DNA of 64,000 nucleotides from Tetrapyrgos nigripes (GCA_013368315.1 JAACJM010000036.1:490969-554968), one strand, 5' to 3'; counted from the stretch's first letter, positions 44,804-55,777 are shown. A program made the numbers and translations. The notes: generated by a model from the sequence alone, not told the origin.

Positions 44804-47515
44804 TCACATCAACCGTAAGCTAGTTACAATGAGAGTCATCTGTAACACAAGCCCTATCGGTGGGGAGAAACGTGATTTACCACCAGAAGGCCTAGGACAA
44901 TCATTTAGCAGATTGCCAATCGCTGCTGAGCTGGCACAGACGTCAGGGCACGATGGAGCTTTTAGAACTGTTCCGTAATTCGAGACAATCCAAAGCAAAA
45001 CACCGTTTGACCATCCGTAGCCAGGCTAATGATAGTACATGAAAACCTCTGTGAGTCTCTTTCTTCGAGTCAAGGAAGGAAGATAGTTAACTACTTGCCT
45101 GCGTAAGGACATCACCCTTGCCCGTGGAAACGATGTCCAAGACGGAGAAGCTGTCAAATATCTTCATTTAAGACGTTGACTCAACCTCGACTTGAATACC
45201 AGATCATAATATGAAAGACTCACATTTCCCGTAGTAGACTCGCTTTGTGTCACGCTGAGATTCGCGTTTGAGAGTCGAGGTAATAGGTCAGGAACGGACC
45301 CTCCAGTAGCCTGCCTTCAAGTATTCTCCGTTTTGTCAGATTACCCAATCCCATTTATGATTTGAAGAAAACTCACCAGCTACATAATGCGCTCGCAAGA
45401 TATCTGTTCGCCAGCTCTCTTTGAAGCATATCGCCCCATCCTTCCTGTTCACCTTGAGGCTCTCCTCCATTCAAGACCGTTCTCCCTCGAATCTCCTGGA
45501 CAAAGTTGACGTCTGCTCCTAACCCGTTGAGATTACTCCTAACATAGGGATATAGCGGCTCCGTCCATAGTTCATCCTCAGTCTTGTTCAACTGGCCTTC
45601 CGGTATCAAAGCAAAGGAGCTTTCGTTTATAGGCGGAATAGGAGCTATTTTCGAGGTAAGGTTTCCAGGAAGCAAGCGTAGAGCAGCCAAAATGATGTAT
45701 TGATGTGGGGGCCAAGCGTTTGGCCCGTCCCTTGATAACAGATTCAGCGACTCGGAGTATTAGTACTGTAATACCAGTCATGAAGCACTCACCATTTCAG
45801 ATCAGTCTCCACAAAGGTAGCAGGAAATGTCCCATTCCATCGATTCATCGCCATATTCACACTGGAAAATGCCTTCCACGCGTTATCACCGCTCTCCATG
45901 ACTTCGTTCGGAATGATTCCACTCCAGTACGGATAAAAATTAGCCGCAGTGAATATCATGTTTTGCCTTCCTTCTCGAATGTTAAAGTCGTAGAATGCAA
46001 ATTTTGTCGCATTCCAGAATAGATCCAAGATACCAGAACGAAGGCGTTCGGCCGAAGCGAGATTGCGCTTCGCATCGTCTGACTCCTGAGGATAGAGTGA
46101 AGCCAGGAGAATGTGGTTCCTGTAAAGTATACTATTAAGATCCACAGGAACGGTATTGCGTACGTCTGGAAACAATATGTCTCTTCCGTTCATCCACCGT
46201 GAAGAACGATCCCATCCACTTTCAGCGCCGCTAGCAAGCTCAGCATACAAATCTGACACGAAACAACCTGTGCAATTAAGAGCAGCAGCATCATGATAAT
46301 CCGACCAGTAGACCTCCGGACGTGGTGCCGAGTTCTTGACGTTGTAGAACGCAAGAAGATGGGTTTGACCAGATGTTGGGGAAGTAACATTGATGGATCG
46401 ATGCTGCCACCACCAGACTAGCTCTCTCTTAGTCATAATATTCAAATAATGAGTCAACGAAAGCACTAGGAGAGGCAGCGTCACGTACCTCTGCGAGCGG
46501 TAAAGCTCGTTTCAGGGTGAGTTTATCATTGGTCACATTAATGTAACGATGAAGCATCTGAATGAAAAGCGGAGGTTGAGAACGATTGAGGTCTAGAACA
46601 CGGACAGAGATATCAAGATGAGATCACAAAGGACGTGCAAATAGGCAAGACACACAGTAGATTCGTCCTCCGTTCGGTATAAACCCATATTTCTCGATCT
46701 CGTCCATGAAATTTTGCAAAGTGTCATTTGCGACGTCGAATAGTTCAGATGCTAATAAACCCTCCATGATCCAGAACGAATCCCAGTAATACGGTTCACG
46801 ATCCAATTCAGAAGGAACGACGAAGGAGTGATTGAGAGGGAGGATAGTGGTTTCGCATCCCAGGCCATTACAAAAGTTGTGCTCCTTCCTTCGACGAACT
46901 AGCTGGGCCCATATCATATGCACAGCTTGAGTAAATGCCTTGACCAAAGGATCTGGAATGTCCTTCAAGAATACAGGATCTGGATTGAACGCGTTAACGA
47001 GAACAGGTTCCAAATCTGCGTCGTCGCCCAAGAAATACGTGTCGACAAAATCCATGATTTCTTCGAAAGTTGCATGAGCGTGATCACCATCATGGATAGC
47101 TTCAAATATGTCCAAGATACTGCTCGTCTGGAGCAAAGGAGGCTTCATCACGAAGTAGTTTTTGTCCTCTATGAGATTAAGGCTCCAGAGATTCGCAAGG
47201 CTAACAAGCTGTAGAAGCTACACAAATCAAAGACCACCATCAATAAAAATACTAGCGAGGGTATAATTAAAGCATACGTACATCGCCTGGACAAAAGATC
47301 TTGGAAGGACACCAATCCTGGAGCGAGGGACTGTCAACGCCTCCGGGCGGTATAATATTGTCTATGGGGGATGTAGCAGTTGGGAACGCCTTGGCAGTTT
47401 GAGTGAAGAGCTCCCTCGAGAGAGATACGTTGACTTTGGAGGCCCGTGGGTGGGCTGGGAGGAGAATCACGATTGATATAAAGATAAGCAAAGGAAAAGA
47501 GAGCATTGAATCCAA
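44804..47515 (-). CDS. Alpha,alpha-trehalase, GH37, secreted type
   Basis: Eight exons give 754 aa: 47282-47515, 46656-47217, 46489-46592, 46427-45793, 45730-45377, 45314-45224, 45161-45099, 45025-44804. The start ATG at 47515 precedes a hydrophobic signal peptide (LLIFISIVILLPAHP). GH37 marks are REPYYWDSFWI (signature 1, with VVPSELD in place of the usual PGGRF), AESGWDRSSRW with the catalytic Asp, KWDGPNAWPPHQY (signature 2) and GYGWSNGVLLW near the C-terminus. NxS/T sites are frequent. The enzyme hydrolyses trehalose to glucose at the cell surface or vacuole. The intron at 45026-45098 appears to use a GC donor (GCAAGT). The altered signature 1 loses an Arg usually bound to substrate, so activity should be tested. 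The last exon's tail is less certain. Confidence 0.9.
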
Positions 47516-47549
47516 GTATTAGAAGTCAATGAGTGCCTGCACAGTACAG

Positions 47550-47557
47550 TTATATAT
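47550..47557 (-). promoter_or_regulatory. TATA-like box upstream of the trehalase gene
   Basis: ATATATAA on the minus strand, 35-42 bp upstream of the ATG at 47515. Confidence 0.3.
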
Positions 47558-48032
47558 CGACTGATTGCACTGTATCAGTGGGGAAGGTGTCACAAGAATC
47601 CTCCGAGTCATATTGTATAGATTGAAGCACGCCTTTGGCTTTCTGCTGGATATCTCTGAAGGGGTCATAAGGTCTTGACATAGCTGCCACATACTACCAA
47701 CGTGGCTTCTGTGGACGAGCCTCCTGCAAGCTAGTCTCTCACAGCCAGACCCTAACGAAGTTACCTTATGACTAGCTGTTAGGAGATTGGCCCGTTCAAC
47801 CCGAAATTGGCAAATTAATTATATATATATAATTAAAAGAAGCCAATGGCCCATTGCTTACACGTTCTTTTTGTACGGCGTACAGAGGCGCCACAGTCCT
47901 AGATTCTAGAAACGTCAATGCAGACTGTATAGTAGATTGAAGCGCACCTTTGATATAGGTTTTGAAATAGTAACAATAGGGTCCTGAACAACTTTGGGCT
48001 GTCTCTGCTTCCAGTTGCTAACGGTATACTTA
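47558..48032. other. Non-coding region upstream of trehalase
   Basis: No gene was seen. It includes a perfect AT palindrome (TTAATTATATATATATAATTA, about 47815-47835) that could extrude a hairpin. Confidence 0.35.
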
Positions 48033-48452
48033 AATGTCGGAAATTTCATTTCGGCCTTACAAGGCCGTGCCTTATAAGGCCGCATTTATGCTGATTTTCG
48101 TGTAAGTGGCTATTTTTCTGTCTATGTTGCTTTAAGGGGTCTTTTCCTTACTCTGAAAGGGAGTACCTGTCCACCCCGTATTTTTGAGATACAAATCGGC
48201 GATGTACAAGGAGTAACGCATCCTCACACTTCAAAATCAAAACCTTTGGCGGTCCCTTATTAAATTTCTTCCTCCGTATAAGCGCTCGTAATGCCGTTAT
48301 AAGGCCATTGCGCCACCTTGCGGCCTCCTGCCGAAGATTTCCCGAAGGAGGATATTGTGGCCGTTGCAAGCTATTACAAGCTATTACAACGGCTTACAAG
48401 GCCGATAATATGAACGTTCGCTTATAAGGGCCGAAATGATTTTTCCGACATT
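48033..48452. mobile_element. MITE, 420 bp, with inverted repeats and internal TATAAGGCC hairpins
   Basis: The left end AATGTCGGAAATTTCATTTC and the reverse complement of the right end, AATGTCGGAAAAATCATTTC, match closely, continuing into GGCCTTA/GGCCCTTA. The interior repeats CTTATAAGGCCG and CTTACAAGGCCG many times and has no transposase. No clear target duplication was found. Confidence 0.6.
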
Positions 48453-49078
48453 ATTGCGGTAGTCCACGCGCTTCAGTTCCCGAGTCCAGTCACTGGGGGT
48501 ATGAGTATTTACAGGAGAAGAACCAGAATGATGTTGATTTTTTATTGTAAAAGAACGACAGAAGCAGTGAGGGAAGCATAGTCCAATGTACTGACGATGC
48601 GGAATGAGACGCGTCGTAAGAAAACCTCCGATGCTCGGCATCTCAACTGTATCCTCCCCGTGAGAACCGGGTACAGATCTGACAAATCTGATTCATGGTC
48701 GAAGGCGGGCCATCACGGAATCCGCCAAAACATGGTCATGCATGGATCATGCTGGCCAACCATCCATAGTCATCTTACAGTTCCATGCATAATCCAAGTA
48801 TGGAATACCATGGCCAGCATATTCCATTAAGGGCCATGACTTCAGCGGACTTCGTGATGTCAAGAGAAGGTACATAGTACGTAGCCAATTGTTAATTTCA
48901 TTTCATCCGGATCCAAGTTGAAGCCTCCCTCAGGCCTCGTGTCTGAATTTATGTAAACATAAGCTTGATCTAGATCAGAAAGAAGGAAGATGAGCAACAG
49001 TAACACGCCGGAAGTACGTTTCTATCGGCTCGACGGATAGATGAGCAGATAGGTGTACAGAAGTAGGATGTATTTGAA
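48453..49078. other. Intergenic region without recognisable features
   Basis: Only short random frames on both strands. A CCATGCAT-rich patch (48728-48820) contains small palindromes. Confidence 0.35.
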
Positions 49079-49405
49079 GTTCAGATATATATACAAATAA
49101 ATGCTATATTTTGACTCTAAATATTCGTACAGAAAGAACGTATATCTGGAAACCCCTAATTACACTTGATAGGTAAACAAAAAGATGGCACATGTAATCT
49201 ATGTAAAGATGTACAAAAAGACGCCTAATTTGTATAGCTATTCGAACAAAAGAAAGATAACCTTTTAAAGCTCCGGATACATGTCCAGAAATCCCGTATA
49301 TCTGAAGCACATATACAGGTGCAGATAGGAGTCCAAATGGACCATCTATCCAGAGTTCAGATAGGTCCGCAGATATATCGTATTTCCGGAGTCAGAATAG
49401 GACGC
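49079..49405. repeat. Degenerate AT-rich repeat of CAGATAT/GTACAGAAA/GTCCAAA words
   Basis: Words such as TTCAGATATA, GTCCAGAAATC, GTGCAGATAGG, GTTCAGATAGG and CGCAGATATATCG recur at irregular intervals. It is non-coding. It replaces the place where the C-terminus of the TRAPP subunit gene should be. Confidence 0.45.
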
Positions 49406-49409
49406 AGGC

Positions 49410-49468
49410 GCGTCAGTGGCTTGACGCAGTCGCGTTTCCAACGCGTCCACGGCAAGGCGCATCTGCGT
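49410..49468. repeat. GC-rich ~58-bp direct repeat, copy 1
   Basis: GCGTCAGTGGCTTGACGC, then (A/G)GTC.CGT.TCCAA.GCGTCCAC; matches 53359-53416 in the same orientation with about ten differences. It includes a GCGTCA/TGACGC inverted pair. Confidence 0.7.
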
Positions 49469-50219
49469 CAGAAGTCGTCGTGTACGCTGTTGCTGCCAAG
49501 TTTGGCTTTGCGTGTAGCATCGGCCCGTCCTTCCCAAGACGATAAACGTGTGATGGTCTTGAAAGCGTTGTCTTGCAAAACGTAGATGCCCTGGATTGAC
49601 TTGGTGAGCTGGAATACCTTGAGGGACGGGGTAAAAACGCACCCTATGGTTCGTCCGCAGGTTGTCCACTTGTCTATCCCAACACGCTGCCCACAGATCC
49701 TTGCATACAAATTTGATGACGTCCAAGGTTTCTGTAAATAGAGATCTGTCCCGACATAATCTAAGGACAGTTAGAGTGGTATTGATTACACTGTAAAGAG
49801 GTATACGTACCTCTCTGCAAAGTTCGCGCCAACATGCAATCCGATAGCTTCAAGACGCGTTCTGATAGCTTCTTCCTCTTCATCCACTGCAGCGTTTTTC
49901 CCTGAACGAGAATTGAGACTGATCAGGACGGTCGAGTCTCTGGGGTTTTCGGTCTTTAGAGGCAAAGTCGATAGTGCAGGTTGTGGTGGTGGGATCAGTC
50001 CGGCATCGACCATTTCTTTTTCTATATCCTCTTGGACCGAGCAGTCACTACAGCTGAAGATTCACGTAGAGTGTTGACGACTTCGATCAAGAAATAGTCC
50101 ATCATTGCGCCGTCGACATAGCGCATTGGCGGATCGGCCAGAGTAGCGGGACTCGGAGTGACCAGCGAGCTGGCGGATTTGGAGGAGCTCGAGATCTGTA
50201 TGGAAGGGCGACTGGACAT
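49468..50219 (-). pseudogene. TRS33: TRAPP complex subunit TRS33/TRAPPC6, apparently disrupted
   Basis: The ATG at 50219 opens MSSRPSIQISSSS..., followed by MMDYFLIEVVNTLRESSAVVTARSKR. Exons then run to 49811, 49643-49760 and 49468-49590. They read EAIGLHVGANFAERLC, ETLDVIKFVCKDLWAACWDRQVDNLRTNHR and GIYVLQDNAFKTITR, the classic Trs33 core (Bet3 fold, TRAPP vesicle tethering at the Golgi). Two lesions are visible. An extra AT in the ATATAG at about 50023 shifts the frame (ATAGAA would give the expected I-E). After RKAKL the ~40-residue C-terminus is missing and repeat sequence begins. No GT-AG intron repairs either. A diverged second locus may exist elsewhere. Confidence 0.75.
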
Positions 50220-50645
50220 GGTGGTTGATGGAAGAGGAGACACGGCGAGTAGTTGTACCAATGGATGATCTTCATGGGCTCCCGGAAACAAGTGCACCGA
50301 CAGCGGATGAAGTTTGGACCGTACGAGGCACAGTCTGAGTGGAGGTTCGAAGCGAGGAACGAAATAGCATCTGACGCCAAGTGCTGCACAATGAACTGAG
50401 AGAGAGTGGAGGGTAACTCTGCATTATCCTCATGTGGAGAACTTTGTTGGTTGACCTTCACAGAGGATTCCAAAAATACGGGCTAACAGCTCGACGGGCA
50501 AAGACGGAGGAATGGCCAGTTGGGATGGCAAACATCCAAATCTACACCCAAGAATGTACATACAACGCAGATACGAAAGCAAGAAACACGATAGCAAACA
50601 GAAAACAACGACGCTAAAGAAAAAGAGGAGAAAAGCCCCAATTGC

Positions 50646-51133
50646 TCAGCCAACAAGTTCCCTCGCCCTATCAACGGCGTCGCAGGCATCTCTCAATCCA
50701 AATGCTGCTTTGAAGACGAATTCCTCTCGGTGCTTTGAAGAGCAATTCGGGCAAGCGCCATTGCTTTTGTGGGTATATTTGAGTACTTGCTGATGAGCTT
50801 CATGTTCTGAAACATTTGTGAGTGAAAAGACTGATGGATACTGATTCAAAACGTACCGATACCGAACATTCTCTCTTCACTGACCCGGACTGAATATACC
50901 AGTTTGAATCCCTTCGACTTGTCTTTGCACCTCCACTCCTGCAATCTGCGTCTCGGTGTGCGACGGGTACAGCCGATTTTGCAGGCTTTGCCGTTTCTAA
51001 AGGACAGGACGTACACCCAAGCATCCCTCTTCACCCTAGCGGAAACTGGCCTAACCACCCAGTCATGGAAAACCAGAAACTTGCGGAAACGGTGAATGAA
51101 CGATATGTAGAGTAGCATATCACGTACCACCAT
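50646..51133 (-). CDS. MUG113/T5orf172-type GIY-YIG nuclease-like protein
   Basis: Exon 1 ends at 50857. An intron (GTACGT...TTTCAG, 50807-50856) leads to exon 2 at 50646-50806. The core reads DAWVYVLSF..ACKIGCTRRTPRRRLQEW, the GIY-YIG-like YVL..KIG pattern of T5orf172/MUG113 domains. After the intron come KSNGACPNCSSKHREEFVF, a CxxC zinc-like site near the end of the domain as in other mushroom members, and a stop at 50646. The start at ATG 51133 is tentative; ATG 51118 or an extra 5' exon is possible. At about 145 aa it is close to a bare domain. Molecular function in fungi is unknown. The next gene starts 50 bp away on the other strand. Confidence 0.7.
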
Positions 51134-51183
51134 GAGTACGTGAATGTATTTGGGGCTTTGAGGACGTGTAGGCCCAGGCGGCA

Positions 51184-53337
51184 ATGACAGAGGCGGGAGG
51201 CGGTGACCAAAGCGTCGGTCGCGTGATTATTGCTCGCGTCAATTCCTTCCTCCCAACTCCCTCTCATTTGACAACGCCCCCGAAGCTCAAACCTTCTGGC
51301 TCCAAAGCTGCTTCTGGTAGTAAAGCCAACAAGCCTGCCGCGAAGAAGTGGTCACATGCGCCTTTTGGAAGGAGTGATTCGAAGGCGACTTCAAACGAAG
51401 AGTCTCTATCTGACCGGGAAAGTGGGGGCACATCAGTGCTTGCGAAAACGACAGAGACGATATCCAAGCCGGTCAAGAAAGCCCCAGCAGAGCAGCCCAA
51501 ACCCAAAAAATCTTCTATCACTCAACGAGTTGTGCGCAAGAGACTACCACCGAGTCCAGAGGTTGACGAAGGTTTGGGAGACGAAGAGGATCAGTTGGAT
51601 GAAATGGATTATGATATACCCCTTGAACCTCTGGGACCCGTGCCCGAAGAACCTGATGTCGATGCGAGCGGAGAAGATGGTCTGAGAGATGGAAGCGAGA
51701 TACCCGTACCATTCACCGGGTCTCTACGTCATGGTAGTGAAGGGCAAGAGGAAGAGGTTGCGGATAGTGAACAGCAGGACTCACCTTCTGACCCAGAGGC
51801 TGATGTAGAGGCAGAGGTTGACGCGAGAGAAGATGAAGGAGTCCGTCTAGACAGAACGAGCTTCAAAGCCAAGGATGATATTCGAGAAGTTTCGCCAGTG
51901 GTTGACATGGCTGATGACGGTCCTGGTGACAAGGCCGGAAAGGGAAGGTCTCCTACTCCAGTAGCATCTGCAGCTCCTACCGCCGTCCCTGCCAAGTCTG
52001 TCCCTAGTCGTCAGCCTTCCGACTCTGGTTCTTCACGCTCCAAACCTGCTCCCAAAGCTACTACCAATGCTGTTGCTGGACCGTCTCGTGTAGGTCCAGC
52101 TTCAGAGAACGCAACCGAATCTGCTACCCTCAAGATTGGACCTCCGAAGAAAGTTTACTCGGGAAGTAATGGATTTCCCAGGGATAAACCCAAGAGAGAC
52201 CTTCCCAAAACCATAACACCGATTACCCCTCCTCCACGCACCAATACTGACAAGTCTCGACCTCGTACACCAAAACTATCACCGAATGCTCTCAAACAAC
52301 TTGCAGAGTTTGACGCTTTCATGGCGCCTCTCTTCCCCGAACCCGCTCCGGCTGTTACACTTCCCGCACCTGTGAACGGTGCCAACGTTACTGACAACCA
52401 TGGACATCCACCGTCTCCTGTCTCACCGTCTTCGCCTCAGAACAACCTCAATGCTAGAGATAACGATACCCCGCCTCGGCCCCATTCACCATCCCAGGCC
52501 CGGGTCAAAGATACACCAACGTCTGACCATGACACTAATCCCTATCCCAATGGAGTTCTCGAACCCGAACCACTCACATCTGAACACCTTCAACCATCCA
52601 ACCCTTCTCCTTCCTCTCCCAAACGTCGAACCATAAAATCCCAGATGAAACCACGTTCTCCAGGACCGCTTAAACATGCACCTATGAAACCTATGAAACC
52701 AATGACTCCGAACAGAATGAAAGCCATGTATAACTCAGTCGGAAAGAGTATGTTTGAACAACCAGACTCCACGATACAACAATTCAGTGATGATGGTACT
52801 GAACCTTCAGCGAGTCAAATCTCACAATTTGAGTCGCCTGAGAAACAACGGCAAGTGGCGACTCCACTTCTACAGAAAGGAGGAGGATTGTTGAGTCTTG
52901 GTCTTGAAATGAAAGGGACGAAAAGGAGCAATCCTTTCAATAGGCTGACTACGGTGACTGAAGTGGATATGGATGTACGTCAGAAAGGAGAAGCGCTTGC
53001 TGAGAAGCATAGGAAGCAGATCTTGTTGGAGAGGAATGGTGGTGAGATACAGAAGAAGAGGGTCGAGGATATCCAGGCTGAGCGGATGAATGCACCAGGC
53101 AAGGGTAAAACGGTTATGTTCGTGGAGCCTACACCAACGCCCACACCAGAGGATGTTCCGGCTGAGCCTCCCGAGTATGAAGATGGTGATCAGGAGTGGC
53201 CATCAGAAGTGAGAACTGGGTCAGCAAGAGGTGTCAGGGCCATGGAATGGGGTCTGAAGACGGATTGGTCTGACCCTTCGTCTTCGGTGACAGTCTGCAT
53301 TGCAGGTGGCCGTCGTCGAGGAAGAACTCTTCGGTGA
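51184..53337 (+). CDS. Large disordered hypothetical protein
   Basis: A single open exon of 717 aa from the ATG at 51184. Composition is Pro/Ser/Lys/Glu-rich throughout: Ala/Lys-rich N-terminus, acidic middle (DEEDQLDEMDYD, about residue 140), many SP/TP sites, a KPMKPM/MKP run near residue 505, and a C-terminal helical stretch (RQKGEALAEKHRKQILLERN). No folded domain was recognised. A nuclear or cytoskeletal scaffold is possible but not shown. It is divergent to the MUG113 gene, and a copy of the 58-bp repeat lies 22 bp after its stop. Confidence 0.6.
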   Translation: MTEAGGGDQSVGRVIIARVNSFLPTPSHLTTPPKLKPSGSKAASGSKANKPAAKKWSHAPFGRSDSKATSNEESLSDRESGGTSVLAKTTETISKPVKKAPAEQPKPKKSSITQRVVRKRLPPSPEVDEGLGDEEDQLDEMDYDIPLEPLGPVPEEPDVDASGEDGLRDGSEIPVPFTGSLRHGSEGQEEEVADSEQQDSPSDPEADVEAEVDAREDEGVRLDRTSFKAKDDIREVSPVVDMADDGPGDKAGKGRSPTPVASAAPTAVPAKSVPSRQPSDSGSSRSKPAPKATTNAVAGPSRVGPASENATESATLKIGPPKKVYSGSNGFPRDKPKRDLPKTITPITPPPRTNTDKSRPRTPKLSPNALKQLAEFDAFMAPLFPEPAPAVTLPAPVNGANVTDNHGHPPSPVSPSSPQNNLNARDNDTPPRPHSPSQARVKDTPTSDHDTNPYPNGVLEPEPLTSEHLQPSNPSPSSPKRRTIKSQMKPRSPGPLKHAPMKPMKPMTPNRMKAMYNSVGKSMFEQPDSTIQQFSDDGTEPSASQISQFESPEKQRQVATPLLQKGGGLLSLGLEMKGTKRSNPFNRLTTVTEVDMDVRQKGEALAEKHRKQILLERNGGEIQKKRVEDIQAERMNAPGKGKTVMFVEPTPTPTPEDVPAEPPEYEDGDQEWPSEVRTGSARGVRAMEWGLKTDWSDPSSSVTVCIAGGRRRGRTLR

Positions 53338-53358
53338 AGAAGATGAGGGATTGCGGGT

Positions 53359-53416
53359 GCGTCAGTGGCTTGACGCGGTCACGTCTCCAATGCGTCCACT
53401 GCGAGACGCGTCTACG
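53359..53416. repeat. GC-rich ~58-bp direct repeat, copy 2
   Basis: Same orientation as 49410-49468; see that entry. Lies just downstream of the disordered-protein gene. Confidence 0.7.
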
Positions 53417-53575
53417 TGAAAGAATACCGTAGTAGTGATGTGACAAAGGGGCCAATAAATTGAGTGCAATTGGAGTTCGTAACTGGTTGATGTCGGCATC
53501 ATATGAATCGGTCAGTGCGTGAGTTGTGACTCTGTACGTTTCTTATCTTTTCTTCTCTCCTTTTATCTCAGTGAT

Positions 53576-54275
53576 TCAGCAAGCCCTCGCAAAGGTCTGA
53601 TTAGAATCAGAGGTACCAGGAGTTGGTAACCACACTCTGACTGCATCCTCCATTTGCCCTTGACCTTCTGGAGCGTTAACAATGATACTTGCCACCAGCA
53701 AAACGTTCCACTCACCCAAATTCAACCACGAATCTCGCAACAGGATACGTGCTGTAGTCGAAAGCATGGTCTGCAACGTAATTGAAGCGTTCTGCAGATA
53801 ATGGTATAATCAAGAGGATTACCGGCAAGGGATAAAAACACACCTGAATTGCCGTAGAGGTTACCTTGAGTGCCATTTTCAAATCCAAGAGGCCCGTTAT
53901 TACAACTCAAAGCTACAGAAATTGGATCAAAACACTACGATATTCTGTCCAACTTGAACAGGACTCTCCAGCACCATTGCAACCCCGAGGACTCTAGTTA
54001 CCTCGTCGTTGTTCCCCTCAGCTACACCATGAGCATCAGCAGCAGCTCTGGCTTCCACTAAAATATTCACAACTGCTGGCCCACCCATCAATTTGCATGC
54101 TCTGTCCAACTTGAACAGCACTCTCCAACACCATTGCAACCCCGAGGGCTCTAGTTACCTCGTCGTTGTTCCCCTCAGCTACACAACGAGCATCAGCAGC
54201 AGCTCTGGCTTCCGCTAAAATATTCGCAACTGCTGGCCCACCCATCAATTTCCATGCACTTCCCAAACCTCCCAC
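53576..54275 (-). pseudogene. Fragments of an unidentified intron-containing gene
   Basis: On the minus strand exon-like pieces occur: KLMGGPAVANILAEARAAADA..EVTRALGVAMVLESAVQVGQ (54250-54105), a second diverged copy of the same piece (54095-53935), CNNGPLGFENGTQGNLYGNSG (about 53905-53845), then FNYVADHAFDYSTYPVARFVVEFG and VRVWLPTPG to a stop at 53576. Introns with GTGTGT and GTGAGT donors separate the last three. I do not recognise the family. The duplicated exon suggests a rearranged, probably inactive gene. Confidence 0.45.
53945..54258. repeat. Two tandem 157-bp units
   Basis: CTGTCCAACTTGAACAG starts at 53945 and again at 54102. The units agree over their whole length, apart from scattered substitutions, through CCACCCATCAATTT. 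They duplicate one exon-intron piece of the gene fragment. Confidence 0.8.
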
Positions 54276-54400
54276 TGAGACCTTCCACGGTCCTTGAAAT
54301 GATCGAGCATTTCAAGCCGCTGGTCACTCAGCTGGTCCTGCTCATGGCCAAAGTGACCAAAACCTTCAATTTAGAGGGGCTTGGATTAGCCTTCCATTTG

Positions 54401-55490
54401 TGAGAGATGGTCCTCTTCCTGCTTGAAGTCTTGACGAGGTCAATGAGAACACTACTAAATCTATTGAGTCAGAGTGTGAGATGCAGCAAAAGTGAACACG
54501 CACTCTTGCTTGGGCTTGTCTGTCAAAAGGACAAAATGGTTTTCCCAATCGGAGGTGGTCTAAAAAATCGTATGAATCATGAGAAGTGTCAGCATTGAAG
54601 AACGCTCCCAGTCACAAATCAACGCACCTGATATTTAAGATACAAATCATCCATGAAAGTTTTTCCTTGGTTCTGGTTTCCAAGGAATGAGGAACCTGGA
54701 GTATAAGCGTCAGCTTGGAAAGAAAAGGAGGAGAAAAAACTACCTTGCTACTGTACTGCAGATCTTCACACAACGGTGTCTCCTTCGCGAAGAAAGACCG
54801 ATGTGGCGATAGAAGCGCAATCTATCTGCACCAGAGGACGAAACGCATTCGTCTTCAGATATTGTAGCACCGAAACGAATTCGAATGCCAGAGAGGGAGG
54901 GAGAGAGAAAGAGCGAGAGGAAGTTCAAGATGGTTTGATTTGTGAGATGGTCCTCTTCCTGCTTGGGGTCTTGACGAGGGCAATGAGAGCACTACTAAAT
55001 CTATCGAGTCAGAGCGTGAGATGCAGCAAAAGTGAACACGCACTCTTGCTTGGGCTTGTCTGTCAAAAGGACAAAAATGGTTTTCCCAATCGGAGGTGGT
55101 CTAAAAAATCGTATGAATCATGAGAAGTGTCAGCATTGAAGAACACCCCCAGTCACAAGTCAACGCACCTGATATTTAAGATACAAATCATCCATGAAAA
55201 GTTTTCCTTGGTTCCGGTTTCCAAGGAATGAGGAACCTGGAGTATAAGCGTCAGCTTGGAAAGAAAAGGAGGAGGAGAAGGAGAAAAGAACTACCTTGCT
55301 ACTGTACTGCAGATCTTCACACAACGGTGTTTCCTTCGCGAGAAAAGACCGATGTGGCGATAGAAGCGCATTCTATCTGCACCAGAGGACGAAACGCATT
55401 CGTCTTCAGATATTGTAGCATCGAAACGAATTCGAATGCTAGAGTGGGGGAGAGAGAGAAAGAGCGAGAGGAAGTTCAAGATGGGAGTCA
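54401..55490. repeat. Two tandem 540-bp units
   Basis: GAGATGGTCCTCTTCCTGCTT begins at about 54403 and 54943. The units stay nearly identical through the GAGAGAAAGAGCGAGAGGAAG end (54900-54926 and 55449-55475). On the minus strand each carries an exon-like FQADAYTPGSSFLGN..FMDDLYLKYQ. They are part of the same rearranged locus as 53576-54275. Confidence 0.85.
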
Positions 55491-55777
55491 AGACAATAGA
55501 TTAGACCCTGACGCAAGTTGATTACTCCTTCCCACACGTGACGCAGAACAATAACGCAGACTCAGACTGTATCATACCAGTGTATCCGATGTCGATAATC
55601 CTGTAGATAATAGACAATGCTAGGAGAAGCTCAGCGGGCACCCCGTCATGCAATAGCTTTCGTTGTCACTTTGATATTGAGATAAAATCAAGTTATAATT
55701 CAGAACTACAAGTCACATAATAATACATATTATCGTAACCTTATGTCCCTGTCCGACAGAACCAGCCTTCAACGTTA

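Noticed and set aside
50020..50060. A mini-intron to restore the TRS33 frame
   Set aside because: The only GT...AG pair there would be about 21 bp, far too short; a 2-bp insertion explains the frame better.
50846..51184. MUG113-type gene starting at 51184 on the minus strand
   Set aside because: That codon is TTG; the first ATG in frame is at 51133.
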